Part shown: positions 17,021 to 25,271 of the stretch, piece by piece | Layout: the number at the start of each line of letters is the position of its first letter | How positions within the stretch are numbered: the first letter of the stretch is position 1 | Source of the DNA: Spirosoma profusum | Lineage (GTDB): Bacteria; Bacteroidota; Bacteroidia; Cytophagales; Spirosomataceae | Length of the DNA: 64,000 nt | Assembly: GCF_014699005.1 (NCBI RefSeq) | Contig: NZ_JACWZY010000017.1 | Coordinates: 1 to 64,000, forward strand | Direction of reading: 5' to 3' | The notes under the pieces: generated by a model | Told to the model about the DNA's origin: nothing | The model's input: only the letters and a program-made list of their open reading frames with translations | The model's database searches: none | Made by a program: the position numbers and the translations under genes

Positions 17021-18982
17021 ATGGCTAATCAGCTGATCCGCTGCTTCTTATTAGGTTTCTGGTTGTTCGGAACCAGTGGAAATCTGTTTGGCCAACCGAT
17101 CATCAGTGTACGGCCAGGGCACTTACCGACAAACGGACTGGATATTCGCCAACAGGTAGCTTTTGTGGAGGATGATGACGTCGATTTTTTTCCCAATCAG
17201 GCGCGGCCGCCTACTGTTTTCGGACGCTTTCCGGAGGGAGCCGCTCTTAAAGTATTTCTGAAGAAAAACGTCCGAAATGGATGGATTCGCTTCACAATTG
17301 GCCCTGTACGCGAGCTATCATCCATCATTTTGTATGCTGGTCCCCAGCCTTCCCTTCAACTGTATCGGCTCAAAAATGGTCGGCTCCAACTTTTGGAACA
17401 GGCCGGCTCGGTGCTGCCCAAAAACCATTTATCGGCCATAACGAACAGTTACAAAGCTGTTTCGCTGCCTTTGTTACCTAACCAAAATAATCTGTTTTAC
17501 CTGCGAATAGTCAGTACAAGACATTATAATTCGTTACCACTGACGTTGTTTGACCCAGTTGTTTACCGCGCTTTTTTATACGAACAGAAAAGCCTTGAGC
17601 AACCGTTTTTCCTATTTCTCATTGGCACCCTTTCGTGTCTGCTGCTTCTGGCCTGTTTCTGGCTGTTTCAGTATTTCACTAGCCCCGACAAGGCTTACTG
17701 GTGGTATGGATTTTATTTGCTCTTCACATTTGCCTATCTGTTTCGAGCTGAAGAAAACGTTTTTTCAACGGGACTGATCCTGCCAAACCAGCCCACGGTA
17801 CTCTTATTCGCGATCCCATTTCTGGTTGTTGGTATGGAATATACTTACCTGCGCTTTATCTGTGCGCTGCTGGAAGTCGATGAATCCCAAAAGATCATTC
17901 AAATGGCGCTTCGCATCTGGACTATCTATTTCATTTTAATAATCATCATCTGGTTGCTACTGTTGGCATTTTTCGATTCATATAAAGTTCTCGCCGTTTA
18001 TTACACGCGCACCCACCTGGTTCTAAATCTGGTGAACGTAGTGATTATCCTGTTAATCGTCCGTATTATTTACGTGAGCCGCCATCCGCTACGTGGCTAC
18101 GTACTGGTTGGATCCCTGTTACTGGCTATGGGATTTGTGGGGAGCATTATTATCAGCAGTTTCTACAGAGGATGGTCAACCAGCCTGATTTATACGAATC
18201 CTGCTTTTTATTCAGGGCTTGGAATATTGCTGGAAGTGTTTTGCCTGTCGGTGGCTCTGGGAAGGCGAACTCAATTGCTGAAAGATGAAAAGAAACACAC
18301 TGAATCGGTTCTGGCAACGGAGCAGGCGCGGTTTCAGCAACGTATCGCCGAAACCGAAATGGCAGCGCTACGTTCACAGATGAATCCGCATTTTATTTTC
18401 AATTGCCTCAATTCCATTCAGTTTTTCACTGCCCAAAACGATTCTGAAAAAGCATCTGGGTATCTAAGTAAATTCTCCCGGCTCATTCGGTTAGTACTGG
18501 AAAACTCCCGGTCGGAAAAAGTTACACTCGATAACGAACTCGAAACGCTGCAACTCTATTTCGACATGGAAGCTATGCGATTCCCGCAGAAACTTCACTA
18601 TCGAATCGACATTGATCCTCAGCTAGATACAGGCTCGGTGCAGATTCCACCTCTGTTGTTGCAACCGTTTGTAGAAAATGCTATCTGGCATGGTCTCATG
18701 CATAAAGAAGAAGGCGGAACTGTACTTATAGACGTTCATCAGCCGCAGGACGGCATATTACAGATCGAGATTACCGACGATGGCATTGGACGGGAGAAAG
18801 CAGCTGAGTACAAGAGTAAGTCGGCCACCAAACAAAAGTCGTTCGGTATGAAAATCACAGCCGACCGTATTAACCTGATTAATCAACTTTACCAGATTCA
18901 GACCAACATTGTAGTTACTGATTTAGTCGATACGCAGGGTCAGCCCGCCGGGACAAAAGTTACGCTGAGTATACCAATTTAA
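17021..18982 (+). CDS. LytS-type sensor histidine kinase with 7TMR-DISM sensor
   Basis: 653 residues. A signal peptide (about 1-25) leads into a periplasmic 7TMR-DISMED2-like beta domain (about 30-185), seven predicted membrane helices (about 190-410), a short coiled linker, and a LytS-family His_kinase. The kinase has MNPHFIFNCLNSIQFF (His457), the N-box QPFVENAIWHGL and the G-box DDGIGREKA. It should sense an extracellular ligand, possibly a carbohydrate, and phosphorylate the LytTR regulator encoded next. The ATG at 17021 is preferred to the TTG at 17018. A family D hairpin separates it from its partner. Confidence 0.93.
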   Translation: MANQLIRCFLLGFWLFGTSGNLFGQPIISVRPGHLPTNGLDIRQQVAFVEDDDVDFFPNQARPPTVFGRFPEGAALKVFLKKNVRNGWIRFTIGPVRELSSIILYAGPQPSLQLYRLKNGRLQLLEQAGSVLPKNHLSAITNSYKAVSLPLLPNQNNLFYLRIVSTRHYNSLPLTLFDPVVYRAFLYEQKSLEQPFFLFLIGTLSCLLLLACFWLFQYFTSPDKAYWWYGFYLLFTFAYLFRAEENVFSTGLILPNQPTVLLFAIPFLVVGMEYTYLRFICALLEVDESQKIIQMALRIWTIYFILIIIIWLLLLAFFDSYKVLAVYYTRTHLVLNLVNVVIILLIVRIIYVSRHPLRGYVLVGSLLLAMGFVGSIIISSFYRGWSTSLIYTNPAFYSGLGILLEVFCLSVALGRRTQLLKDEKKHTESVLATEQARFQQRIAETEMAALRSQMNPHFIFNCLNSIQFFTAQNDSEKASGYLSKFSRLIRLVLENSRSEKVTLDNELETLQLYFDMEAMRFPQKLHYRIDIDPQLDTGSVQIPPLLLQPFVENAIWHGLMHKEEGGTVLIDVHQPQDGILQIEITDDGIGREKAAEYKSKSATKQKSFGMKITADRINLINQLYQIQTNIVVTDLVDTQGQPAGTKVTLSIPI

Positions 18983-18984
18983 AT

Positions 18985-19048
18985 GAGCGAAAGAGTGAAA
19001 GAGCGAATTCCGTCCGGCAGTCTCTTTCGCTCTTTCGCACTTTCGCTC
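18985..19048. repeat. Hairpin repeat, family D (GAGCGAAAGAG), inside an operon
   Basis: Arms at 18985-19007 and 19026-19048, two mismatches. It begins 3 bp after the kinase stop and ends 9 bp before the regulator ATG, so it lies within the putative kinase-regulator transcript. Related copies are at 22914-23024 and 62152-62230. Confidence 0.8.
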
Positions 19049-19056
19049 TTTAATTC

Positions 19057-19803
19057 ATGCTAAAAGCCATTATTATCGACGACGAACCCAATGCCGTAGG
19101 GTTACTGGCGCTTCGTCTTTCGCAACATTGCCCACAGGTAGACGTAGTAGCCTCCTGCACCAATAGTCATAAAGGCATACAGGCCATTCTCGATTACCGA
19201 CCCGATATCGTGTTTTTAGATATTGAAATGCCGCAGATGAACGGTTTTCAGCTTCTGGAAGCCGTTGGAGGTATATCGTTCTCGCTGGTGTTCGTAACGG
19301 CTTATGATAAGTTTGCGCTAAAAGCATTTCGCTACAGCGCTATCGATTATCTGCTCAAACCCATTGATACACAGGAGTTAATTCAAGCTGTTGCCCGGGT
19401 AGAAAAACAGCAAAAAACCGCGCCCGAACAGTTGGAAGCTCTAAAACAGCAATTCAATAATCCCGGAAAACCCTTTCCCGACCGCATTGCCCTCCCCTAT
19501 CAGAACGGAGTTTCGTTTGTGAATTTGAAAGACATCCTGTATTGTGAGGCAGACGACAACTATACTAAGTTTTATTTAGTTGATGGGCAGCATCATCTGG
19601 TAACGAAACCCCTGCGCGAGATTCAGGATTTGCTGGAAGAGCGTGATTTCCTGCGGATACACCGGCAGTTTCTGATTAATCTGAGCCACATCAAAAAATT
19701 CGTCAAAGGCGAAGGCAGCTACGTTGTCATGTCGAACCAGCAAACCATTCCCGTGTCGCGCGCTCAGAAAGACCGGCTGATGGAAAGGTTTGGCTGGTTA
19801 TGA
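19057..19803 (+). CDS. LytTR-family response regulator
   Basis: 248 residues. An N-terminal receiver domain carries IIIDDEPNA, phospho-acceptor D55 in VFLDIEMPQMNGF and the conserved Lys in LLKPID. A LytTR DNA-binding domain follows (about 148-248, ILYCEADDNYTKFYL, FLRIHRQFLINLSHIKKF). It is the cognate partner of the LytS-type kinase directly upstream. DNA targets are expected to be paired direct repeats about 21 bp apart, and one such pair lies at 16824-16856. Confidence 0.95.
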   Translation: MLKAIIIDDEPNAVGLLALRLSQHCPQVDVVASCTNSHKGIQAILDYRPDIVFLDIEMPQMNGFQLLEAVGGISFSLVFVTAYDKFALKAFRYSAIDYLLKPIDTQELIQAVARVEKQQKTAPEQLEALKQQFNNPGKPFPDRIALPYQNGVSFVNLKDILYCEADDNYTKFYLVDGQHHLVTKPLREIQDLLEERDFLRIHRQFLINLSHIKKFVKGEGSYVVMSNQQTIPVSRAQKDRLMERFGWL

Positions 19804-19842
19804 TACGTTCTGAGACAATTGATTGGCAATAAAATGCTACGT

Positions 19843-20178
19843 TCAGGGGCGCAGATCTTCTTCCTCATCTTCGGGGCCTGCGCCAGTCATACCTTCCGTA
19901 ATGATTTTGTGGGTTGCTACGTTGGGCGTATCGTTCGTAAGGCCGGACGTACTGCCATCAAGCGCGTAGGCAATGGAATCAGCGAGTTTATCAGGCGGCA
20001 ATTGTGCTACGTCGGGCTGGGCTAACGCGTCCGCCTGATCGGCTGGTTTCGGATACTGTTCGTCAGCTTGCTGATCAATCACTTCCTCGTCGGCATTAGG
20101 ATCATTTTCCATTCCGGTCGGTACGTGGCTCGAATTAGTACCCGTCGGTTCGCTGGAATCAGGCATGAAGTATCGCAT
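19843..20178 (-). CDS. Acidic low-complexity hypothetical protein
   Basis: 111 residues, not recognised. It is rich in Asp, Glu, Pro, Gln and Ala (DPNADEEVIDQQADEQYPKPADQADALAQPDVAQ) with an acidic tail (GPEDEEEDLRP). It has no signal peptide, membrane segment or cysteine and is probably disordered. The gene contains many TACGT-type sites. It is convergent with the LytTR gene. Coding status is plausible but rests on the open frame alone. Confidence 0.5.
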   Translation of the reverse strand: MRYFMPDSSEPTGTNSSHVPTGMENDPNADEEVIDQQADEQYPKPADQADALAQPDVAQLPPDKLADSIAYALDGSTSGLTNDTPNVATHKIITEGMTGAGPEDEEEDLRP

Positions 20179-20249
20179 GGTTTTGATGAGTTGGCTTCAC
20201 ATCTATAACGTATGGACCGCGGGTGCTGTTCAAATACTTTACAAGCAAA

Positions 20250-20279
20250 GAGCCTACAGGCATAAAATCCTGTAGGCTC
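20250..20279 (-). terminator. Terminator hairpin
   Basis: GAGCCTACAGG (20250-20260) pairs with CCTGTAGGCTC (20269-20279). It lies 30 bp past the stop of the CNNM/CorC gene on the minus strand. Confidence 0.75.
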
Positions 20280-20308
20280 CACCAAGTTGATTGCAGACGT
20301 AGTAAATC

Positions 20309-21598
20309 TTACTCTTCGTCTAGTTTCCTGACCAGCATTTTGTCAATCCGGCTTTTGTCCATGTCCATAATCTCAAACTGGTATTTGTGCCAGACAAACG
20401 TTTCGCCCGCCTTCGGTATGTCCTTCAGAATGTAAAGGGCAAAGCCTCCCAACGTATCAAAACCTGTTAATTCACGGCGGGTTTGTGCATTGATGGATAT
20501 GGAGAAATAGGAGAGAAAATCTTCGAAAGGCAATTGGGCATCAATCAGAAAACTACTGTCTTCGCGTTCACGGATTTCATAATCCGAATCGACATCATCA
20601 TTAATATCGCCAACCAGTACGTCCAGAATATCGTTGAGCGTAATAACCCCTAACACTCCCCCGTATTCGTCGACGATGACGCCAACGTATTGCCGTCGTT
20701 CGCGAAAACGCTCCAGCACCTGATAGGCCCGGTTGTTTTCGGGAACAAATAAGGCATCACGTTTGATATCATTCAGGCGTATTAACTCTTCATCAAGGTC
20801 TTTCCCAAGAAAATCTTTCGAGTAAATCAGACCCACTACTTCATCGACGCCCCCATTACAAAGTGGATAAACCGAATGTCTGTATTCGAGGATTTTAGCC
20901 CTGTTTTCGGCAGGTTCATCCTCCAGATCAAGGTAAACGATCTCCTGGCGATTCGTCATGAGCGACGTAACTTTCCGGTCGCCAAGCTGAAAAACGTTCT
21001 GAACAATCTCCTGTTCAATCTCTTCTATTGCCCCACCCGACGTACCTTCCTGAATCAGGCTTTTGATTTCTTCTTCGGTTACAGCACTTTCATTGGGTTT
21101 TATATTGAGGATTTTCAGTAGCAAATCGCTCGATATAGTAAGTAGGGCTATGAAAGGTGATGTGAGTCTCGACAGCAGAATCATCGGACCCGCCATCGTC
21201 TTGGCGATCCCCTCAGGATTAGAGAGGCCGATACGTTTCGGCACCAGTTCACCCAGCACGAGCGATAAGTAAGTGAGTATCAGGAGAACCAGCACAACCG
21301 CAATAGAGTGTGCATAAGGCAGTAGAATTTCAATTTGCCCTACAAACGCCTGTACGTCGTCGGTCAGCTTATCGCCCGAGAAAATACCGAGCAAAATGCC
21401 AATCAACGTAATACCAATTTGTACGGTCGATAGGAATCGGTTGGGCGAGTTTGATAGATCGAGGGCTATCTGCGCCCGTCGGTCGCCGTTCTTAGCAGCT
21501 ATCTCTAGCTTAGATTTACGGGATGATACGAGCGCGATTTCAGACATGGAAAATACGCCGTTCAGAATCGTCAGTAAGAGAATAATGAGGATCTCCAC
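20309..21598 (-). CDS. CNNM/CorC-type membrane protein (hemolysin family)
   Basis: 429 residues: a DUF21/CNNM transmembrane domain (about 1-195, three to four helices, MSEIALVSSRKSKLE), a pair of CBS domains (about 215-335) and a CorC_HlyC domain (about 350-425). The family is linked to divalent-cation (Mg2+, Co2+) efflux; the older name hemolysin is historical. The start codon is GTG at 21598. The promoter TTG-N19-TATTTTTG at 21651-21622 (minus strand) is a textbook Bacteroidota match. A paralogue is encoded at 52774-54054. Confidence 0.92.
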   Translation of the reverse strand: MEILIILLLTILNGVFSMSEIALVSSRKSKLEIAAKNGDRRAQIALDLSNSPNRFLSTVQIGITLIGILLGIFSGDKLTDDVQAFVGQIEILLPYAHSIAVVLVLLILTYLSLVLGELVPKRIGLSNPEGIAKTMAGPMILLSRLTSPFIALLTISSDLLLKILNIKPNESAVTEEEIKSLIQEGTSGGAIEEIEQEIVQNVFQLGDRKVTSLMTNRQEIVYLDLEDEPAENRAKILEYRHSVYPLCNGGVDEVVGLIYSKDFLGKDLDEELIRLNDIKRDALFVPENNRAYQVLERFRERRQYVGVIVDEYGGVLGVITLNDILDVLVGDINDDVDSDYEIREREDSSFLIDAQLPFEDFLSYFSISINAQTRRELTGFDTLGGFALYILKDIPKAGETFVWHKYQFEIMDMDKSRIDKMLVRKLDEE

Positions 21599-21621
21599 AA
21601 AGGAATAAGATTGGACTGTTG

Positions 21622-21651
21622 CAAAAATATAGAAACTGAACCTGTTTCCAA
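21622..21651 (-). promoter_or_regulatory. Consensus Bacteroidota promoter
   Basis: On the minus strand TTG (21651-21649), a 19-bp spacer, then TATTTTTG (21629-21622), which fits TTG-N19-TAnnTTTG. It drives the CNNM/CorC gene starting at 21598. Confidence 0.75.
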
Positions 21652-21717
21652 CAGGTTAACCTGTTCGATAGACCCCTGGTTTTATTACATTTACAGCCTT
21701 AATCACGCAATGAGCTA

Positions 21718-22422
21718 ATGATTGTCTTTATTAACGACCGCCCAATCCGGCTCGTTGGCCCTAAAGCGGCTGCCCAACTCACTGTCTCAACCGACTCTCC
21801 ACCCCTCGAGGACTATGACCATATTGTAGACGCCCGACTGGAAACGCTACGTGAAGATGTCCTCCACGGACATTTACTGGTCCTGAATACGACCCCTGCT
21901 ACGGTTACGAAACTGCTTTCGCTGTTACAGAAAGCCAATGCTAATAACCTGTTGTCAGTTACACTGGGTTGTCTGGACAAGGAAGCTTGCGAAGAAGCCA
22001 TAAAAAAGCCGTTTAAGGTAATTAAAGCGGCTGGGGGAGTGGTTTTTAAAGGCAAAAAAATGCTTCTGATGTTCCGGCGGGGTGTCTGGGATTTACCCAA
22101 AGGCAAGCTGGATGACGGGGAGTCGTCGAAACGGGGAGCTGCCCGTGAAGTGACAGAAGAGACCGGCGTAAGGGCGGCCATTGGCGACCGCATCTGCACA
22201 ACCTGGCACACCTATACGCAAAACGGTAACCGCATCCTGAAACGTACCAAATGGTACCGAATGACATTACTGGACGACAGTCGAATGACTCCGCAGATCG
22301 ACGAAGATATTGAGAAACTTGCCTGGTTCGATCAGCGTGAAGCCAAACAGGCACTTACCAACTCCTTCAGTTCCATCCGCTACGTGATTGATTCTGTCAA
22401 TAAGCTGGTCGATAAGTGGTAA
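21718..22422 (+). CDS. Nudix hydrolase
   Basis: 234 residues. An N-terminal alpha/beta module of about 95 residues precedes a Nudix domain whose box GKLDDGESSKRGAAREVTEETGV (about 136-158) has the full GX5EX7REUXEEXGU set. It is a cytoplasmic pyrophosphohydrolase of unknown substrate. The fused N-terminal module, without an obvious motif, is typical of a Bacteroidota subgroup. It stands next to coaD on the opposite strand, convergent with a 9-bp gap between stop codons. Confidence 0.9.
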   Translation: MIVFINDRPIRLVGPKAAAQLTVSTDSPPLEDYDHIVDARLETLREDVLHGHLLVLNTTPATVTKLLSLLQKANANNLLSVTLGCLDKEACEEAIKKPFKVIKAAGGVVFKGKKMLLMFRRGVWDLPKGKLDDGESSKRGAAREVTEETGVRAAIGDRICTTWHTYTQNGNRILKRTKWYRMTLLDDSRMTPQIDEDIEKLAWFDQREAKQALTNSFSSIRYVIDSVNKLVDKW

Positions 22423-22431
22423 CAGCTACCG

Positions 22432-22902
22432 CTAAGGATTAACGCTTTCCTCAAACTTGTAAGGCAAAAATTCGTCAATCTTCTGACCGTAACGATGAAG
22501 GTCGCGGATGATGCTGGAGCTGATGGGAGCCAGGTGAGGGGACGTAATGAGAAACACGGTTTCAACATCTTCGTAAATGTACCGGTTCACCTGCGAGATG
22601 CCATTTTCATATTCAAAATCGGTGGTGTTGCGCAAACCACGTAGCAGAAATTTTGCGCCTACATCCCTCGCTACGTGTGCCGTCAGACCATCGTAGCTGA
22701 TGACACGTACTGCCGGGTAATCCCGAAATGCGCCTTCTATCAACCGAATCATCTGGTCGAGGGGAAAGTAACGCGCCTTACTGGCGTTACGTCCTATCCC
22801 AATCACAATTTCGTCGAAAACTCGTAAACCACGGAGAACAATGTCTTCGTGCCCCTTTGTGAAAGGATCAAATGAGCCGGGAAACAGGGCAATACGTTTC
22901 AT
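22432..22902 (-). CDS. coaD: Phosphopantetheine adenylyltransferase
   Basis: Fourth step of coenzyme A synthesis: 4'-phosphopantetheine plus ATP gives dephospho-CoA. The 156-residue protein has the nucleotidyltransferase motif PGSFDPFTKGH, the RNTTDFEYENG region and a C-terminal SSSIIRDL. The frame stays open to 22977, but that extension is encoded by a family D repeat; the ATG at 22902 (MKRIALFPGSFDP) is the real start. In many Bacteroidota rsmD lies between DUF3822 and coaD; here a hairpin repeat occupies that place. Confidence 0.96.
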   Translation of the reverse strand: MKRIALFPGSFDPFTKGHEDIVLRGLRVFDEIVIGIGRNASKARYFPLDQMIRLIEGAFRDYPAVRVISYDGLTAHVARDVGAKFLLRGLRNTTDFEYENGISQVNRYIYEDVETVFLITSPHLAPISSSIIRDLHRYGQKIDEFLPYKFEESVNP

Positions 22903-22913
22903 GGGAAAGAGAG

Positions 22914-23024
22914 GTATAGTAAAAGAGCGAGAGAGTGAACAAGCGAAAGAGCGAACCTGCCGGGTGGTATTCAACATCCGTTGCGGTACTCTTTCGCTCT
23001 TTCATTCTTTCGCTCTTTCGCCCA
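22914..23024. repeat. Hairpin repeat, family D, between coaD and DUF3822
   Basis: A left block of GAGCGAGAGAGTGAAC and AAGCGAAAGAGCGAA phrases (about 22924-22956) faces CTCTTTCGCTCTTTC and TTCGCTCTTTCGCCC (about 22989-23023). The repeat encodes the last residues ERAKE and the stop codon of the DUF3822 gene. Confidence 0.75.
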
Positions 23025-23892
23025 TCAAACCAAGCCCATAGAGGCTTAGATAACGGTGGCTGGGTAAATCGCCGAACTCTGGCATTAGCGATAAACCCGG
23101 AGGAATTTGTCCAAAAGTCAAATTTGGAAGAAACTGACTCAATTCGGCATACGCTTCGGCGAAAGGAGTGATTTCGCCATAAAGTACTACGTTAACAGCG
23201 TCGGCAGTGAGACTGATTTCGTTAAATACGTAGAGAATGTAATAGGCCAAATCCTGCGAATTTTTATAACCAAAACGGTTACAATAATTCATCAGATTGT
23301 TCCGCCGAACGATAATCGTCACAAACTCATCCTCAAAGTATAAATAAACATTATCGGGTGTAAGGGCATATCGATTCAAATCGGCAGTTGCCTGGATGAG
23401 CGCACTGGTCTGATGCACAAAAGTTATGGGCTGAAGCGGATACATTTCCGAGAAATAATTCGCCAGCGGGTGTTCCATATTAAAGACTGAAAGGAATCCT
23501 TCGCCTTTATGTACGTATGCCTGTGCAAATTCGTGGGGGGGTAACGCCCCTCCGCGCATTAGTGCCAGATAACTACTCGCATATTCTTTCCGATAAAGCG
23601 TGGAAGGAACCAGCGTGAACGAAGGTGAATTCACCCCAATGCAAATCTCCTGCCACGGGCCAGCCGATAATACGTGGTGATCCTGAAATATATCGGGCAA
23701 AATGCCGGTAAGCGGGCGGTCAATTAGTAACGTAGGAAACGTATAGTCTTCCAGATACAAACCTTGCCCCCGCTTATTCTGCACCATCATTCGAAACCGG
23801 TCACGACCGACTTCTAAACACAACACGGACGTATCTGTTCGTCGTGGATCGAACGAGTCAGACGATATAATCACATTTGGCGCGAGGGTCAC
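23002..23892 (-). CDS. DUF3822 family protein
   Basis: About 296 residues of the Bacteroidota-specific DUF3822 family, thought to have an actin/hexokinase-like fold; function unknown. It is commonly found next to coaD, as here. Visible blocks are FDPRRTDTSVLCLEVGRDRFRMMV near the N-terminus and LNRYALTPDNVYLYFEDEFVTIIV in the middle. The frame is open to 23961, but that codon is a TTG inside a palindrome, so a GTG at 23892 (or 23874) is the likelier start. The C-terminal codons come from the family D repeat. Confidence 0.8.
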   Translation of the reverse strand: MTLAPNVIISSDSFDPRRTDTSVLCLEVGRDRFRMMVQNKRGQGLYLEDYTFPTLLIDRPLTGILPDIFQDHHVLSAGPWQEICIGVNSPSFTLVPSTLYRKEYASSYLALMRGGALPPHEFAQAYVHKGEGFLSVFNMEHPLANYFSEMYPLQPITFVHQTSALIQATADLNRYALTPDNVYLYFEDEFVTIIVRRNNLMNYCNRFGYKNSQDLAYYILYVFNEISLTADAVNVVLYGEITPFAEAYAELSQFLPNLTFGQIPPGLSLMPEFGDLPSHRYLSLYGLGLMGERAKE

Positions 23893-23938
23893 AGCAGTTT
23901 GCACAACTTTAGCGGATAAGAAAATAGTAGTTATAATG

Positions 23939-23959
23939 ATGAATGGATAATATCCATTC
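23939..23959. repeat. 21-bp palindrome (TGAATGGATAATATCCATTCA)
   Basis: TGAATGGATA and TATCCATTCA flank a single A. It is similar in wording to family I repeats and lies upstream of the DUF3822 gene. Confidence 0.55.
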
Positions 23960-24015
23960 AATTATCAGCTTGCACTAGTACTATTCATTTTTAAGTATTC
24001 AGTCAATATAAGCAG

Positions 24016-24588
24016 TTAACGCAGATACCCTCTCAGCCGAAATACATCGTCAAGCGAGTTACAATAGCGAAACAACGCATGCACTTCTTCCGGTGGGTAA
24101 CTCTTTATCTCGTCGAAACTCATCAGCCGAACTTCCTCAATAATCTGATCGTCCAACTCCATTTCCGGGTCAATGCCCTGGCGGAGCGTACCACCTGTTA
24201 CGTTAACCGTAAAAAACAATTCAATTGCGTGAAGGGGCGGCTGCATAAATTCGTTTACAAACAGCATTTCGCCAATGTCAACCTGCAAACCGGTTTCTTC
24301 GGCAAACTCACGAATCAATGCGTCGGGCGCTTTTTCATTAAACTGCGCTCCACCTCCTGGCGGACACCAGAACGTATCGGTTGGACCAATACCACGATGG
24401 CGAACCATCAGCAATCGATCTCCCTCCCGGTGTAACCCACACACCCGCAATCGCAGGCGATTACCATATAATTTCTGCACTTCCCGTCGTGGATTCGACT
24501 TGCGCGGAATTGCCTTACCGGGCGCTTCCATTCTAGGCGTCACTACCTCAGGCGCATCCACACCAGGCGCATCGAGTACTTTCGTCAC
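24016..24588 (-). CDS. Nudix hydrolase with low-complexity N-terminus
   Basis: 190 residues. The Nudix box GGGAQFNEKAPDALIREFAEETGL (about 88-111) is complete, followed by an HAIELFFTVNVTGG strand pair, so it is a nucleotide or related pyrophosphatase of unknown substrate. The first 35 residues are odd: DAPGVDAPEVVTPRMEAPGKAIPRK repeats a D/E-AP-G/E unit. The start is a GTG at 24588; a TACATTTG -7 box at 24621-24614 fits it. If an internal start were used the core domain would be unaffected. Confidence 0.88.
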   Translation of the reverse strand: MTKVLDAPGVDAPEVVTPRMEAPGKAIPRKSNPRREVQKLYGNRLRLRVCGLHREGDRLLMVRHRGIGPTDTFWCPPGGGAQFNEKAPDALIREFAEETGLQVDIGEMLFVNEFMQPPLHAIELFFTVNVTGGTLRQGIDPEMELDDQIIEEVRLMSFDEIKSYPPEEVHALFRYCNSLDDVFRLRGYLR

Positions 24589-24613
24589 AATTTTTTCAAG
24601 CTTTTTTGGGACG

Positions 24614-24621
24614 CAAATGTA
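24614..24621 (-). promoter_or_regulatory. -7 box of the Nudix gene
   Basis: TACATTTG on the minus strand matches TAnnTTTG and lies 26 bp before the GTG start at 24588. The nearest TTG upstream is 22 bp away, slightly beyond the usual spacing. Confidence 0.4.
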
Positions 24622-24669
24622 GACAATTATGCTGTATGCCTATCAAGATGTGTGCCATACACACGCCAA

Positions 24670-25107
24670 TCAATAAGGACTACCCGAAATATAACTCTCC
24701 AGTGAGTCGATACGGGTTTTCTGATCGCGAATGATAGCCGACACTACGTCGTTGATCGAAATAATTCCTAACAATTCCCCGGTTTCCATCACCGGCAGGT
24801 GACGGATGTGTTTGTCGGACATGATGTGCATACACTCCTCAAGGCTTTGTTCGGGAGCAATGGTAATAACGTTGGCCGTCATTACGTCGGCAATACGTGT
24901 ATCATCGGAATGCCGATCTTTCAAGACAATCTTGCGGGCATAATCCCGCTCAGAAAAGATACCGGTCAGCATGCCTTTGTCGACAACCAGTACAGCACCG
25001 ATGTTCTTATCGGCCATGACACGGAGGGCCTCCAGTACGGTCTGGTCCGACGATACCGAATAGAGGGCATTAATCTTTTTGCTCTGGAGAATCTGACGAA
25101 TGTTCAT
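24670..25107 (-). CDS. CBS-domain protein
   Basis: 145 residues composed of two CBS motifs (about 8-65 and 75-132; GAVLVVDKGMLTGIFSERDYARKI and HIRHLPVMETGELLGIISINDVV) and a short helical tail. Stand-alone CBS pairs bind adenine nucleotides and regulate partners. The frame runs on to 25164 through unlike sequence; the ATG at 25107 (MNIRQILQSKK) is the family start. It is divergent from the RecD-like helicase across a family E repeat. Confidence 0.9.
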   Translation of the reverse strand: MNIRQILQSKKINALYSVSSDQTVLEALRVMADKNIGAVLVVDKGMLTGIFSERDYARKIVLKDRHSDDTRIADVMTANVITIAPEQSLEECMHIMSDKHIRHLPVMETGELLGIISINDVVSAIIRDQKTRIDSLESYISGSPY

Positions 25108-25144
25108 AAGGGGTCGAAGGATTTTAGTGGAGGGTGAATATAGG

Positions 25145-25257
25145 AAAAAAGGAGCATGGGGCAAGGGGCATGGGGCATGGGGTAAAAAAAGTTTATTTCC
25201 TCGCCCATTTGCCTGTACTCCATGCCCTTCGCCCCTTGGCCCTTGCTCCTTTTTTTC
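25145..25257. repeat. Hairpin repeat, family E (GGGGCATGGGGC)
   Basis: AAAAAAGGAGCATGGGGCAAGG and further GGCATGGGG units (25145-25182) face CTCCATGCCCTTCGCCCC and TTGGCCCTTGCTCCTTTTTT (about 25218-25257). Pairing is imperfect in the G/C block. It lies between divergent genes. The open reading frame of the helicase runs through it but should not be translated. Confidence 0.8.
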
Positions 25258-25271
25258 GTATCTTTAAGCAT

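Noticed and set aside
22903..22977. Longer N-terminus for CoaD
   Set aside because: The extension is written by a family D repeat; the known start motif MKRIALFPGSFDP begins at 22902.
25134..25271. Coding sequence upstream of the RecD-like helicase ATG
   Set aside because: The 46 residues are encoded by the family E repeat and do not look like protein; the ATG at 25272 is the natural start.
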